Positions 31,590 to 43,079 of a stretch of DNA of 64,000 bases are shown here, piece after piece. A program made the translations under genes and the position numbers. The notes beneath the pieces were generated by a model. The model saw only the letters and a program-made list of their open reading frames with translations, did not search any database and had not been told where the DNA came from. Numbering within the stretch: position 1 is the stretch's first letter; every line of letters starts with the position of its first letter. The stretch spans positions 292,227 to 356,226 of the forward strand of contig JAKSZP010007899.1 of assembly GCA_022478985.1 (NCBI GenBank), read 5' to 3'. Source of the DNA: Massospora cicadina (Eukaryota > Entomophthoromycota > Entomophthoromycetes > Entomophthorales > Entomophthoraceae).

Positions 31590-32828
31590 CTACCATTTCC
31601 TTTTTTTCAAAAGGGAGGATCCCGCCCCTGGTGACATGGACCAAAGCATAGTTCTTGTGGCGCTCTGGTAACTTTATGGCCAGAATGGCCGCAATCTTCT
31701 GGGGAGGGTGGGGCGCTGTTGGGTGGAAGGCGTGGAATTCTTTTATTAGGTCCTTGCAGTTTGTACAATTGCACGCGTTCACCCAGCTGTTCTCATATGA
31801 GGGGTAACCTTTCAAGGTGATCAAGTACTGAATGGATTGGCGGGACCTTTGGGAAGCTACAATGGCCTCCACCTCCACTTCCTGGAATTCCATGATGACA
31901 ATTGGCTTGGGGGATGTTGGCCTTTCCCCCTTAAAGGAGGTTAGAAGAGAGGTGTGGAAGACATTGTGCTGCTTCCAGTGCGTGGGCAGCCTCAAGTGGT
32001 AGGTTCCATTGCCTAAATCCTTCTTGACCTCGAAGGGTCCTGAGCATTTGGCTGCAAGCTTGCAGATGGGGGCTTTCATGGAAAGGTTGCGTGTATCTAA
32101 CATGACAAGGGAACCATTTATGATCTCGTGCCCTGGAAGATGCTTCTGATCAGCAAACTTCTTGTAGTCCTCAATGAACTTTATCAAGTGTTTGCAAACC
32201 AGGTTGTGTGTCTTGCAGAGAGAGCTTACATGGTCCTTGGCAGCTGGAACTGCTGAAGAGAGTCAGGAACCAATCTGGAAAGAGGGTTATACCCCAGAGC
32301 GGCCTCAAAGGGAGAGAAGCCAGTTGAGGAATTGAGGAAGTTGTTGTACGTGAACCTTGCTAGGGGTAGATCCTTGGCCCAGGTGACTTAAAAGGCCGTC
32401 GCATAGCAGCACAAGTACTGCTCCAGTACCTGGCTCACCTGCTCCGTCTGCTCATCGGACTGGGGGTGGTAGGCAGTGAATTTATAGGGCTTCATGTGAA
32501 GGAGGGTCAACAACTCTTCCCAGAACTGGGCCATGAACTGGGGTCCCCTTTCGCTCACTATCTCCTTGGGGAGACCAAACATGGAAAAGACATGGTCAAC
32601 AGATAAAGCTGTGGTCTACACCGCAGTAATAGAAGAAAGGTAGGGGATGAAGAGTGCAAACTTGGTAAACTGGTCCACGGCTATCATTATTGCATCAGAA
32701 CCACAGGAGGATGGGAGCTCCACAATGAAGTCCAATGAGACCGAGGTCCATGACCCCTCAGCCTGATGCAAGGGATGTAACAGTCCCTTCTTTCCAGAAC
32801 AATCCAATCTTGCCTGGGCGCAGGTGAC
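31585..32828 (-). pseudogene. Integrase and chromodomain of element G
   Basis: 32616-32807 encodes WTSVSLDFIVELP (first catalytic Asp) and IAVDQFTKFALFIPY. 32388-32582 encodes FGLPKEIVSERGPQF, where the usual SDRG has become SERG, so the second catalytic Asp is lost, followed by TAYHPQSDEQTEQVSQVLEQ with the Glu. 31585-32187 encodes the C-terminal part (VMLDTRNLSMK, KCSGPFEV, YHLRLPTHWKQHNVFH) and a chromodomain with SIQYLITLKGYPSYENSW. Chromodomains steer integration to marked chromatin. Frame breaks near 32190-32390 and 32590-32610. Confidence 0.88.
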
Positions 32829-33980
32829 TCAACGAGAGATCCAATCAGGAATGTCCTTTAGGGACCCAGGCCGATTATAGGTTCTCTTTATGAGATCTGC
32901 ACATTTTTTGATACTGGGGTGACTGACAGTCTGGGAGATGTGGTGTTCCTCAATTACTTGGCTGCGTAGGGAAGTAGGAACCCAAACCCTTTCATGGAAC
33001 CAGATTGTTCCATCCTGCAAGGTATATGGAGTTCTCTTGAGGTGCATGGACTCCAAGTCAGCTAGAAGCTCGATTCCTTCAGGGCAGCAGGTTTGAGAAG
33101 CGAGGACATGTGGGAGGTGCGGAGTGGCAGAGTTTACATCAGCAAAAGATATAGCAGGGGGAGCTAATTTGAGGATTTGGGAGGGGGGCACTACCATCGT
33201 AAGATCTAGTGGGTCCTCCTCCCCATTGGGGAACAGGGAGGGGTTACAGCTGAGCATGTCCGTCAAGACATTCAGTGGGCATATGATGAATTTGTACTTA
33301 AAATAGAACTCACAGAGGTCTTGATATGTGCGGGTCTGCTGGTGGCCTAGCTTCTGAGGTTTGCAGTAGTAGAGAAGGGCCTTATGGTCCATCCAAACGG
33401 TAATCTCGTGCAGGGAGCCCTGCAGGAGATATCGCCAGTGGGTGAGTGACCACACTACCACTGCAAGCTCCTTATTGTATATTGGCCACGCTTTCTCAGT
33501 TGCGGTAAACTTCTGGGAGTAATAGGCCATCGGGTGCTCAGCTTCTTCATGGTTTTGCAACAGCACAGCGCCCACTGCCACTGAAGAGGCATCATAGGCT
33601 ACTATGAAGGGCTGGGACGTGTCAGCATGCCACAGGACAGGGGCTGTGACAAACAACTCCTTGATATTCTCAAAGGCCTGCTGGCACTCGGGGACCATTT
33701 GAAGGGGGCATTCTTTCCATTGAGGTGGTATAAGGGTGCTGCCCGTTGGGCAAGAGCGGGAAAAATTCTTTAAAAAGGTGACAGTGCCGAGAAAGCTGTG
33801 AAGCTGTTTCTGAGTGGTTGGGGTAGGCCAAGACTGTATGGCATCCAGCTTGCAGGGGGGATGGAATACCCATCATTCAGGACAAGATTCCCTAAGAAGG
33901 TAACCTCATCCCTGAAAAACTCGCATTTAGAGGGCTTAACGAATAGCCCTGACTTGTGGAGGGCTGCCACTACCACTCCA
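32829..33980 (-). pseudogene. RT thumb, RNase H and integrase zinc region of element G
   Basis: 33770-33988 has GLFVKPSKCEFFRDEVTFLG. 32829-33698 has FIVAYDASSVAVGAVLLQ, TEKAWPIYNKELAVVVWSL, VWMDHKALLYY (RNase H) and HISQTVSHPSIKKCADLIKR (integrase zinc region). The pieces overlap in different frames near 33670-33880. Confidence 0.87.
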
Positions 33981-35277
33981 AAATCCAAGACATGTTGTTA
34001 GGGGGTGGGGGAATGGACCAGGATGTCACCAATATAGGCCACCGCACAGGAAAAACGCAAGCCTTCAACACTTCATCAATGAGGCTCTGGAAGGCGGCTG
34101 GCGCATTCTTCAAGCCAAATGGCATCACCCTGAACTGGAAAAGCCCCCAGCGAGTGTGGATAGCTGTGAGCCACTCCCGTCCCCTCACCAACCAGACTTG
34201 ATTGAAGGCGTTCATCGGGTCCAACTTTGAGAAGACGTGAGACTTGGTAATGGCCTGTGCTATGCTCTGCTCTAAGGGCAAGGGGTATGGATCCGGGATG
34301 GTGATGTTGTTGAGGTGTCCATAGTCAATGTAGGGGCGCAGGGACCCATCTGCTTTCCTGGTGAAAACTATGGGGGAGTCGATCATAGAAGACTTCTTGA
34401 TGAGCAACCCCTTCTCAAGCATGTTGTCCAACCAACTGCCGAGAGCCCTATCTTCTTCTTCAGTATAGGGGTAGAGGGGGCAGTTGATCTTGACTAGGTT
34501 GACTGTCAGCTGGAATGTCAAGTCATACTCAGAGTGTGACGGGAGCTTGGATGCCAGGGACATGTCAAAAAAGGCCTTATATGGGGCTAGGCAGGAGGGA
34601 AAGTCCAGAGTGAGGTCAGCTGGGGTGGGATCCAGTGGGGCGATGGAACCAAGGGATGTGCCCTGGGGAAGGGTCTTTAACAAGGGAATCTCACCACTCA
34701 ACCTGAGGTTTCTGAACAACAAGGAGTTGGTTGCAAGATTGATATGAACTTGTTGGCAGCGCCACCAGCCCACTCCCAATATTACAAGGTAGAGCAAGTC
34801 CTGTAACGCTGAGAAATGGTCGGAGTATCCAAAGTCATGAATTAAGAAGTGTAATGGATGTTGGATGCGGTGGGACATCATAGACTCGGATGAGGCACCC
34901 AGGATGGATAAAGCTTCCTCCATTGTCAAGTCCAATAACTGTGCAACGCCAAAGCCAATGAAGTTACCCGCCGCTCTGGTGTCAAGAAAGGCTTGCACTG
35001 TGATTACCCCTGACTCTGAGGGAAAGGAAATGGGAAACAAGAAGTATGCTTGATCTTCTTTATTGGGGTGAGCTAGCAAAAGGGCACCCAAGGAGGGGCC
35101 ATAACCCAACATCAGGAGAGACTGGCCTGGGACCATGGGGGTGGGGTGCGGCTGATCCGGGGTCTCTACAACTTCCTTGTCCCACATGGGAAGATGAGGG
35201 TTAATAGGCACATCCACTCCACTCCCTTCAGGAGGTGAAGTGGGTTCACCCTGAGGGATGATCACATCACACTGCAC
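33970..35277 (-). pseudogene. Protease and RT of element G
   Basis: 435-residue open stretch. The protease site reads FLDTRAAGNFI, so DTG has become DTR. RT follows: WLDNMLEKGLLIKKSSMIDS, FTRKADGSLRPYIDYGHLNN, FSKLDPMNAFNQV (catalytic Asp present), RVMPFGLKNAPAAFQSLIDE. The YxDD box lies just past a frame change near 34045 and reads AYIGDILVH, so its first Asp is lost. Both enzymes are therefore dead by inspection. Confidence 0.9.
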
Positions 35278-35441
35278 AGACTCCTAACACTGGGGAATGA
35301 TCTCATCACGCTGAGCAGACTCTGAACACTGAGGCCCAATAATTCAGCATCCTGATCTGGGATGGGGGCTGGCAGTACCATAAGCAAGGATTCCGCTGGG
35401 GGAGTTGACCGAGGCAGCCACCAAGGGGGAGCAAAGAGCGG

Positions 35442-36209
35442 CTAAACCAGGGGGTCGCTTCTCTTGGCCATGCCCACTGGCAGGGGAGGTGCAGTACAGG
35501 TTGCCTCAGGGGTGGCGACGGGACACGAAGGGTTATTCCAGGGCCTGGCCTCAATTTCATGGGCCACAGAAAATGTGACCTCCAAAGATCCAGGGAGAGT
35601 ATCCCAAGTGGTATGGGCTGCTGCAGTGGGGTCCAGGGCTGCACGGAATGCAGAGACTGCACTTTTGACAGGGATGGGAACCATTGGAGCCAAGACCGTG
35701 AAATATTCAATCAGGAAGGCCAGGTCCATGGCTGCCTGTCCCAAAGTAAACAAGCGGAGGAGGCGCTCTTGTCTTGACTCAGGGGCCTGGATCACTGAGG
35801 TGACCAACGCCAGCAAAGGGGTGGGGTTGCACGGCTTGGAAGCTGAGCGGAGCACTTCCCAGACCCAACGGTGGGCATCCCCATCCTGGGCATTTAGGAG
35901 GGCCACACTCTGCTGTGCATCAGAGGGAAGTGGGGACTTCCCCCCATCAGCAGTGAGGCGCACCAGGATCTCTGCTAGGACGCCCAGGATTTGATTAAAC
36001 ACATCATCGGAGGGGACAGGGGGAACCACCAACCTTGTTGCGTTCACTAAAGGGGTAACGCTCTCCATTGGTGCTTGGTGGGGCGGGGACCAGTTCAGCT
36101 GAGTCAGACAGCAGGCCCAGATGAACGAGGCCACTGCCAAACAGGAGAAGGTCAGGTCACAAAGGGAAAGCACGCTAAGAGTGAGGGCGTAGGCCAGCGC
36201 ATCGCCCAT
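35442..36209 (-). CDS. Gag-like protein of element G with N-terminal hydrophobic segment
   Basis: 255-residue open frame starting 47 bases inside the 5' LTR boundary. Residues about 5-35 are strongly hydrophobic (LAYALTLSVLSLC, then FSCLAVASFIWACC), like a membrane anchor or signal peptide. Middle part has DGDAHRWVWEVLRSAS and RLFTLGQAAMDLAFLIEYF, shared in outline with H. The C-terminal part is Pro/Ala-rich. No CCHC knuckle is seen. The pol frame begins about 160 bases further on in another frame after stops, so gag-pol continuity is broken. Position supports gag; the function of the N-terminal segment is unknown. Confidence 0.75.
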   Translation of the reverse strand: MGDALAYALTLSVLSLCDLTFSCLAVASFIWACCLTQLNWSPPHQAPMESVTPLVNATRLVVPPVPSDDVFNQILGVLAEILVRLTADGGKSPLPSDAQQSVALLNAQDGDAHRWVWEVLRSASKPCNPTPLLALVTSVIQAPESRQERLLRLFTLGQAAMDLAFLIEYFTVLAPMVPIPVKSAVSAFRAALDPTAAAHTTWDTLPGSLEVTFSVAHEIEARPWNNPSCPVATPEATCTAPPLPVGMAKRSDPLV

Positions 36210-36256
36210 CCCAGCAAGGAGGGTGGTTAAGGCTAAGATTAGTGGTCAGTTCATTA

Positions 36257-37896
36257 TGTCACAGATATGGATAAGAAGAACTAGACTGGGCTCCCAGTTG
36301 GGGTGCGCAAGCACCCAGTGGAGGTCCCAGAATTCCAGAGAAATAGCGGTCTGGGTGACTAATAAAAGTGGGGATCTATAGGTAACGTGAGGAAAGCAAA
36401 AGTTCAGTAATATACTGAAAGCCCCAAAGGCAAACCATATGGTTGCATTGGGGGCAACCGCGAGTCTTGCAAGGGCAACCCCCAAGGGCGGGAGAGGCAG
36501 GGAAGATGACGACTCCTCCAAGGTTCACAGTTGCTGGCCTTCAGATTCTGATAGGGAGGCTTGCGCGCCAGCGGGAGGTGGCAAGAGGCTGCCACGATAT
36601 TGGAAATATGGGTAGAAGTATGGTAAATCCCTTGAGAGGGGCTGAGACTGAGTTTCCCCTGGAGGAGACGTTCTAGGTCCCGCTGGTAAGCTGGACCCAC
36701 AGTGGCAGAGGCGGCTATGAAGGTCAAACCCATGCATGGCAGGCCAGGGACGTCTTGGGGCTGCTCCAATGGGGAGCAGTTTCAGCGGACTCAGAGCCTG
36801 AACAAACAGAAGGGCCTCCATATAATGGACACATGGAAATTTTGGAGCAGTGGGTTCGCCATTGGGGGCAGGACAGATTATCACATTTGTGATCCACTGT
36901 CACATGGCGGGATCAAGTGACCAGATAATCCTGTCAGCAAACATTGGAAAAGGATTTGGGTGACAGCGCACTTTGTCATATCAATTGATGGAATCATGTA
37001 TAACTGTTTTAAAAAGAAGATGAAGTCCATGGCAAACTAGGTTGATTTATTGGATTTATTTGAATGAAAGGCAAAAAGAATGAACTGACAACTGACCTCA
37101 GTGGGGCCAGTTACCTTTTAAACTGGGCGATAGGCATGGGGAAGTATTGAGGGATTGGTCATTAAGGGAATGGGAAAGGGATTAGGTTGGCTGGCTCGGA
37201 GGGGGGTAGAAGGCAGCTCCTGATTCAGACAAAAGCTTGGAAAATTTTGCAAGTTTTTCCAAATTCTTGGGGCCAAGCCATGTTTGATACTGCGATCTTA
37301 GGTCTGATGACTCAATTCGGCCTCTTTGCATGGCTAGGGCAGTCTGGATTTGTTTTTGGAGGCAGGGGTCCATGGATCAGGTTTGTTGCAATTTGGGCCA
37401 ATCCCATGATTGGGCGGCTCATACAACCTGAACTCCCTGGATTCATTTCAGAGCGTTGGGCCTGATGATCTGAGCTGTTTGGAACTGGGTTTGAGATCTG
37501 AGATGTGTTCCAATCTGGCTTCTGAAGCAGGCCATCCCATACCAGCTACCCAAGTCTGTAAATTACCAGCTGGGCTCCAATGTTGGGAATTGCCATTTTC
37601 CCAATTTTTGGCCATGGCTTGCCTGGGGAGTGGGTGGCCTCAGGGCCCTCTCCATGCCCCCTGGTGTGAGCCATCTCCCTGAAGACCCCTTCTATCAATC
37701 TTACCAGGATTGTTGAGGGGGAAGGGGTGGGAGTGGGATGGCTTTGGGTAAGAAAGCCATCACCAAGTACTCATCTATCACATGGGAAAGGTCGCCCAGC
37801 TGTGACAGAGGGTCCACTGGAGCCTTGGGGCCCTTCTTCATCTGGAAGGGGTGCTGAACCCTATCCAGTTGCAAGGGCTGGTACCCAAGACTTACA
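36257..37896 (-). repeat. 5' LTR of element G
   Basis: 1640 bp; pairs with 29958-31589. Next base on the right begins a different, B-like LTR. Confidence 0.88.
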
Positions 37897-37901
37897 ATAA
37901 C

Positions 37902-38384
37902 TGCCATAAGGGTTACACAGGGTAAAGTCCACAGAGCAACAGGAGATATGGAGATCGTTGGTCTACAAAATAAACTTGTCAAATGTAATAGGAACACAAA
38001 GCAATCGCTTTGGTGATAATACTTTAATTAATATAGTATACATAATGAGCAGCCTCTATTGCTGACTCCTTTTCCTTAGTATCCACTTTTTTTTCCACTA
38101 AACTACCAAGTCCCTTCCTTCACTTCACATACCACTAATGTCCCCGTTGTTTCTGGTATATTTAACCCTTCAGCTTTATTACTTCCTATTTACTAATTTT
38201 TTAGGGTTTTCGCCTCATCATTAAAGCTACAGCGAATTTCTCTTATTTTTCTGAGGTTGAATTTCTCAGTGTCAAATCATCTTGAATCAATCAACAATAA
38301 TTTCTTAAACCTAATCTGACGGATATACAATGATCCAACTATAGTTATTTAGTCTTATTGTCCAGTCATATAAATTTTCTGACA
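37902..38384 (-). repeat. B-like lone LTR
   Basis: 483 bp. It shares with the B LTR the stretch TTACACAGGGTA followed by a GAGCAAC motif near one end and TTGTCCAGTCATAT near the other, and it ends TCTGACA. No partner with the same sequence and no internal region are attached. It cuts off the F element within its RT. Its left end (TGCCAT) has decayed from the expected TGT form. Confidence 0.6.
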
Positions 38385-39110
38385 TGTCAAGTCCTAGAAA
38401 TTCCATGTCCTTCTAGAAAAAGGTATATTTTTCAGGTTTTAGTCTAAAATGATTCTTTCTCAGTCATTGAAACACTGACTTGAGGTGGTCTAGATGATCA
38501 GTGAATGTTTGGAATACACTGGTATTTCATCTAGGTAAACAATCACGCAGCTATATAAAGATTTTCCATGATGTGATTACAAACCCGTTGGAATGAGCCA
38601 AGAGCATTGCATGATCCCTGTATGAGCTGAGTAAGTTGGAATAGCCCTTCTGTGCATATCAACACGCGTTTCCCTAGATCTTTAGTCGAAGATCCCTCTG
38701 CCAATAACTTCTGTTAAGGTCTATTGGAGAGAAGACATTTGAGCCAGTGAGATGAGCCAGGGGCATCATCAATCTGTGGAAACATATAACTGTCCTTCTT
38801 AGTGAAGTTGTTTAGCTTCTGGTAAGCCATCCTTATTCTGTAACCACATTCTTCTTCTTTTGAGTAACAGTGGGAATGACCATGGACTCTGGGTGGGCGC
38901 AAGTAAGTCATCATCCAATAATTTTTTAAGCTCAGTCTTCATGTATTTCTCCTCTACCTTTGACTTCCATTATGACTTTGATCAGACAGGGCTTGTTTTT
39001 CCTACATTGATACTTTGATTACAGTCTTTCATGTGACCATAGTTGCATCTGACGTGGAGAAAAGGTCCTGATAACCTTTGATTAATTGGTGCACTATCTT
39101 AAGTATCTCC
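38385..39110 (-). pseudogene. RT remnant of element F
   Basis: Minus-strand homologue of the A RT. Readable pieces include KEEECGYRIRMAYQKLNNFT and KKDSYMFPQIDDAPGSSH (38714-38914), and around 38525 IVYLDEIP, where YxDD has become YLDE. RNase H and integrase are missing, cut away at the lone LTR. Many stops. Confidence 0.75.
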
Positions 39111-40250
39111 ATATTTAACTTATAGGGTGCATGGGCATGAGGGATAGAGCGTAATTGTCAGCGGGTAGGCCAAAATCAAGGTGAGTACCAATAAACGGTA
39201 TCTTATCAATTTAACCAATGGGAAGTAATTGACTTTTCCTAATTACTTGATGCCTCTTGACCAGGATATCTTTAGTGATTAACTTCTTAATTAATAGCTC
39301 AATGGGCCAATGATATGCTGGATCAAGGACTACTGGAAAAATTCTTGCTCAAACCTACTTACTATATTGACACTAGTAATGTTTAGCAAGCAGTTTAGGG
39401 GTATATGAAGGGTTGTATTGGTGGAAACCACTCTTTGTTCTCATATTTCAATTTATAAGTCCTCAGTGGCATAAAAAGGTATGCCCTCTGCCTATCCATT
39501 GAGTTAGGTAGTTTCATGTTAATTCTAGAGGTAGAATATAACAAAGGTAAAGCAGGAAACAGGGTACTCGACCAGACAAGAGAAACACTCCTTATTGTGA
39601 TATTTCTTATACAAGATAACGGGAATTTCATAATTGAGGAGCGTTAAATATCTTTATTTTAGATTGATAACTCCTTCATATTCGACCAAAAATTCTGTCT
39701 CAGTGAGAATACCATATTGACTGTTGTCAAGGTAAACAGTAAGAGCTGTAAATACTAATTTAGCAACTCAGATTGGCAGAGATTAATATGTACCTATTTC
39801 CTTGGTGTTGTTTGGACCGGTGGTACTCTAAACTTGAGTGCATTCAAGGTCTGAGGCGATATTAATTTTCTTAATGAGATATGATGACACAACGTTATAG
39901 GTGATCTCATATCTAAGATAGACATAACTCAAACCTTTTATTTCCCACTTTCACTTTGGTAATGGTTCCTTCAAACCTCAGTGGAAGGGCCAACACCTCC
40001 TTAAGGTGAAGCGTTGCATTAAGCTTTTGGACAGTATTAGAAAACTTTCCTTGACCTCCAGCTTACTGTGGACGCTTGAGATGGGTCAGATCAACAGGAC
40101 AAGGTACTGAGCAGCATTGCTAACTGTATTATCTGGGAACACCTTATAGCCTAACTGAGGTAAGTGCTTTGTGAACCTGAGAGTCATAGATATTTTTAGC
40201 TAAATGGTCTTTAATGGCAAGCGCAGCACATAAACCTAAAATGTAATACC
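39111..40250 (-). pseudogene. Protease and linker remnant of element F
   Basis: 39395-39631 matches the A linker segment (LPNSMD, AYLFMPLRTYKLKYENKEW compare LPNSVEASDG and VNNEW). The protease stretch around 39890-39930 is collinear with A but too altered to read DTG. Multiple stops. Confidence 0.65.
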
Positions 40251-41597
40251 CTGTGTCCTCATAATTTCCTTCAGAGTTGTCATCAGGTTCTTTTTAATGC
40301 AATCAAGGTGAGCATCAGCAATGGTTCACTTTCAGATACTTTGGGTTGATCAGCTTTAGAGGAACATGACCCTAAGCTGACCTTCCTTTTTACTTCTTGG
40401 TAAGGGCATGGTTCTTCTTTGAAACATAAACTCAGTATGGTTGTTCTCTTTGCAGTAGTTTCATCTTGGCTTTTCCTCGTTCTTAGGCTTTGCTTCTTTC
40501 ACGTTATACTCTTTAGGTTTAATGGAGGCCTTTTAGGAGGTCTCTGGCTTGTGTATGTTGACTACATCAAGCAAGGCTCTAATGTCCAATGAAGAATTGA
40601 AGCTTCATTTGACGGTTGTGATGTACATGGCTAAATCAGGGTTACTATGTAAACCAGCAATGAAGGCAGCTACAGCTTCATCTAGAGTCAACATCTTCGA
40701 TGCCAACTGCAACTGAGCTTCTATATAAAAGTGGTTAGTGAATGCGGAAAGGGCTTCATTTTTTAACAGTGCAATTCTCCTGAAGGCCTGTTTCTTCATA
40801 CTCAGGCTCTTATATGACCCAAATTCCTTGATAAGTGCATCTTTAACTTCTCTAGGTATGCAGATCATCCATATGAGGCACCATAATATCTTAATCTATA
40901 CTGCATAAACAAGACAAAATATCTTTACCTTTTAAAGATCAGTCGCACCTTCCATCACAGCTTCATAGATGTAGAAGAAAGACTCTATAGTCCCTTCGCT
41001 AGGTTTAAACTTGTCCTTGAACATGGGATTAAAGGTAGTGGCCTCCAGTCCTGTAACGACGTGTACTCAAGGATTTTCAAATTCAGTAATCTCTTTTCTT
41101 ACATCTCTCTGTTCAGCTTATGTTTCAGTTGATGCATTTGGTCCTGTAGAGGATTAAAATGGTGCTCCATTTCATCTAGTGTAAGTCCTGGCGTAATACC
41201 TAGCAGACTGATTATTCATTCATGAATGAATTTATCAAAAATCAAGTTCTTAATGCGGATGTTTAGAATGTTAACTTGTTGATAAGCAGATGAGTGGTAT
41301 GTTTACAAAAGCTTGTTCTCACCTAATACTTCAATGCCTGATTCGAGTCCTTCTTCATCTCTTCGAATTCAGTTCTCTGAGGAGGCTTGTTGGTCTTAGC
41401 TTTTAACTCTTCTGTAAGAGTATTTAAGTGTTTCTCAGCTTAATTAAGGCAACGATAGTTTTTGTAATGTCCTCCCAACTGGGGAAATTTGCCTCTTAAA
41501 TTGCTCTCCAATTTGTTGAGTCGCTCTGAATTGGAAAGAGTAGAGGACTGAGTAGCATGACTTGCTAGCTCCTTATTAAAACTTTGGGAGCTTGTGG
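40251..41597 (-). pseudogene. Gag remnant of element F
   Basis: 40605-40868 encodes REVKDALIKEFGSYKSLSMK, ALSAFTNHFYIEAQLQLASK and LDEAVAAFIAGLHSNPDLAM, clearly the gag core seen in A, C and K. The part nearer the LTR is broken but shows charged, coiled-coil-like stretches. Confidence 0.78.
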
Positions 41598-41615
41598 TGA
41601 CTCATTTGAGCACCA
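41598..41615 (-). promoter_or_regulatory. Primer-binding site of element F
   Basis: Minus strand TGGTGCTCAAATGAGTCA after LTR end AACA. The first nine bases equal the common site; the rest has drifted. Confidence 0.55.
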
Positions 41616-41616
41616 A

Positions 41617-42197
41617 TGTTAAATCATCAGAATTAGTTCCTTCCATCTGGATAATACTGCTTTAGAACCCTTGTTCAATAGAACAGGCTCATTGTATGTG
41701 CATTGTTTGACTTGTTGATAATAATAGATTATAATGGGCAATAGTAGTATGAAGACGTCTATTTCAGTTGAGCTGATAGCTAAGATAGGAATTAGGTCAC
41801 CGCCAACCTGGTGTTTGTCCTAATATTACATCCTTCTGGAATTGTAGGGACCTCTTCTCTATTTAGTCTGGTAGAACTTAACTTAGGATAATGTTAATAG
41901 GTTCTTCCTTTTTGTCATGCAAAGTTCATAGAGATAGCAATAATATAGATAAAGTATTTCTTGGCGCGCTAACAACTTAATCACAAGAGCAATACAGCCT
42001 AAAAAATAAAAGTATTTTAACTTCCTGTTTTATCTGCTATATTACAAAAAATAAGGGGGATATTATATGAATTCAGCGCACAACTCCTTGGTTGGCACCC
42101 AAATTGGAAACAGTGGCCGTCACCAATTAATTAACCCTCCAGGGTCATGCAAAACGATGATCTTCCTCAACAAATTAAAAGGGTTCTCTCTCTACTC
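41617..42197 (-). repeat. 5' LTR of element F, outer end uncertain
   Basis: Begins TGTTAAATC next to the primer-binding site. I could not find its far end or a partner. LINE copy 2 inserted at 42198; the same LTR or another old LTR may resume at 47505. Confidence 0.45.
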
Positions 42198-42214
42198 AAC
42201 TGAGACCTCTTATT
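42198..42214. repeat. Target-site duplication of LINE copy 2, left
   Basis: AACTGAGACCTCTTATT, 17 bases, repeated at 47488-47504. Confidence 0.92.
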
Positions 42215-42320
42215 TTATATTTTAAATTTATTGTGGGGAAGGCCGACCATGGGACAGACACTTTTGAATATGACTCAGGACAGATAAACTTAGTACCGGG
42301 GGAGGCACCCCAGAGAAGCG

Positions 42321-43079
42321 ATGCTATCTCTTGTTGCCAGCGGGAACGCCACAAATGGGGAGGGGGAGGGAACGTGTGAAGGGGCCATAGCCACTATTGA
42401 GCACATGTGGAGGAAGGGGTCTGATTTGATGAACCAGACTGGGAACCAGGAGGAGACCAGCTGTCAGCGACATGGTGGGAGGTATCCAAACATCCACGCT
42501 TGAAAGTGGTCCACCAAATGAGACTGGAATCTGTGGACAGTTTCTGGGAGGGTGGGGGTGGAGCCTGCGATGGCATCTAAGACAATCGTGTGGATGGTCC
42601 ACATGGCGATTGCAACCACCAGAGCATGGAGGGAGGGTGGAAGGGAGGAGGCCATTGATAGAGCAAACATATCTCTTGACAGACTGAAGGGATGCGTTTG
42701 ATCCTGGACCAGCAGACGTTGAACTTCGCGCCATATTACTTTAGAGGTGGGGCACTTCTCCAGGCGGTGGAACAGCGTTCCATACTGGCCGCACATGACA
42801 CAGGATGAGTGTAAAGCGTTAGAGCGCTCAGCTGTATGATACACCCGCCTCAGGCAGCACCACACATGGGAGCGGACTTGAGGCTGCAACAGAGGGTGAT
42901 GTACATATTTTCAGATTGTTTTTTGGGTCTCAATGGAATAAGGGATGTCCATCATGTCCAGGTAGTCCACCCTGGATAGGAATTGGGGTCGAATGGGGAT
43001 CACGCCATCATGGATGGGTAGCCCCTGTACCTCTTGTGTGAACTGAGGAGAGGGGCGGCCTCTTTGGGTTGTATGTCCA
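42321..43079 (-). pseudogene. ORF2 C-terminal domain, LINE copy 2
   Basis: 42464-42889 encodes QPQVRSHVWCCLRRVYHTAE, then SSCVMCGQYGTLFHRLEKC, a C-x2-C-x7-H-x4-C zinc-binding motif usual at the end of LINE ORF2 proteins, followed by a Leu/Ile-rich helix region (AIAMWTIHTIVLDAIAG). The preceding piece (42911-43111) is in another frame. Confidence 0.82.

Larger units (their letters stand above)
29958..37896 (-). mobile_element. Element G: chromodomain-type Ty3/gypsy retrotransposon
   Basis: LTRs of 1632 bp (29958-31589) and 1640 bp (36257-37896) enclose gag, protease, RT, RNase H and integrase with a C-terminal chromodomain, all on the minus strand. The chromodomain marks the chromovirus branch. 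On the minus strand the LTR runs TGTAAG to TGACA. The polypurine tract is AAAAAAAGGAAATGGTAG next to the 3' LTR. The 5-base flanks (GCGCC and ATAAC) do not match, so no target duplication is seen. Confidence 0.9.

Noticed and set aside
35464..35994. Plus-strand open stretch of 176 residues
   Set aside because: It is the antisense of the G gag and has no recognisable motif.
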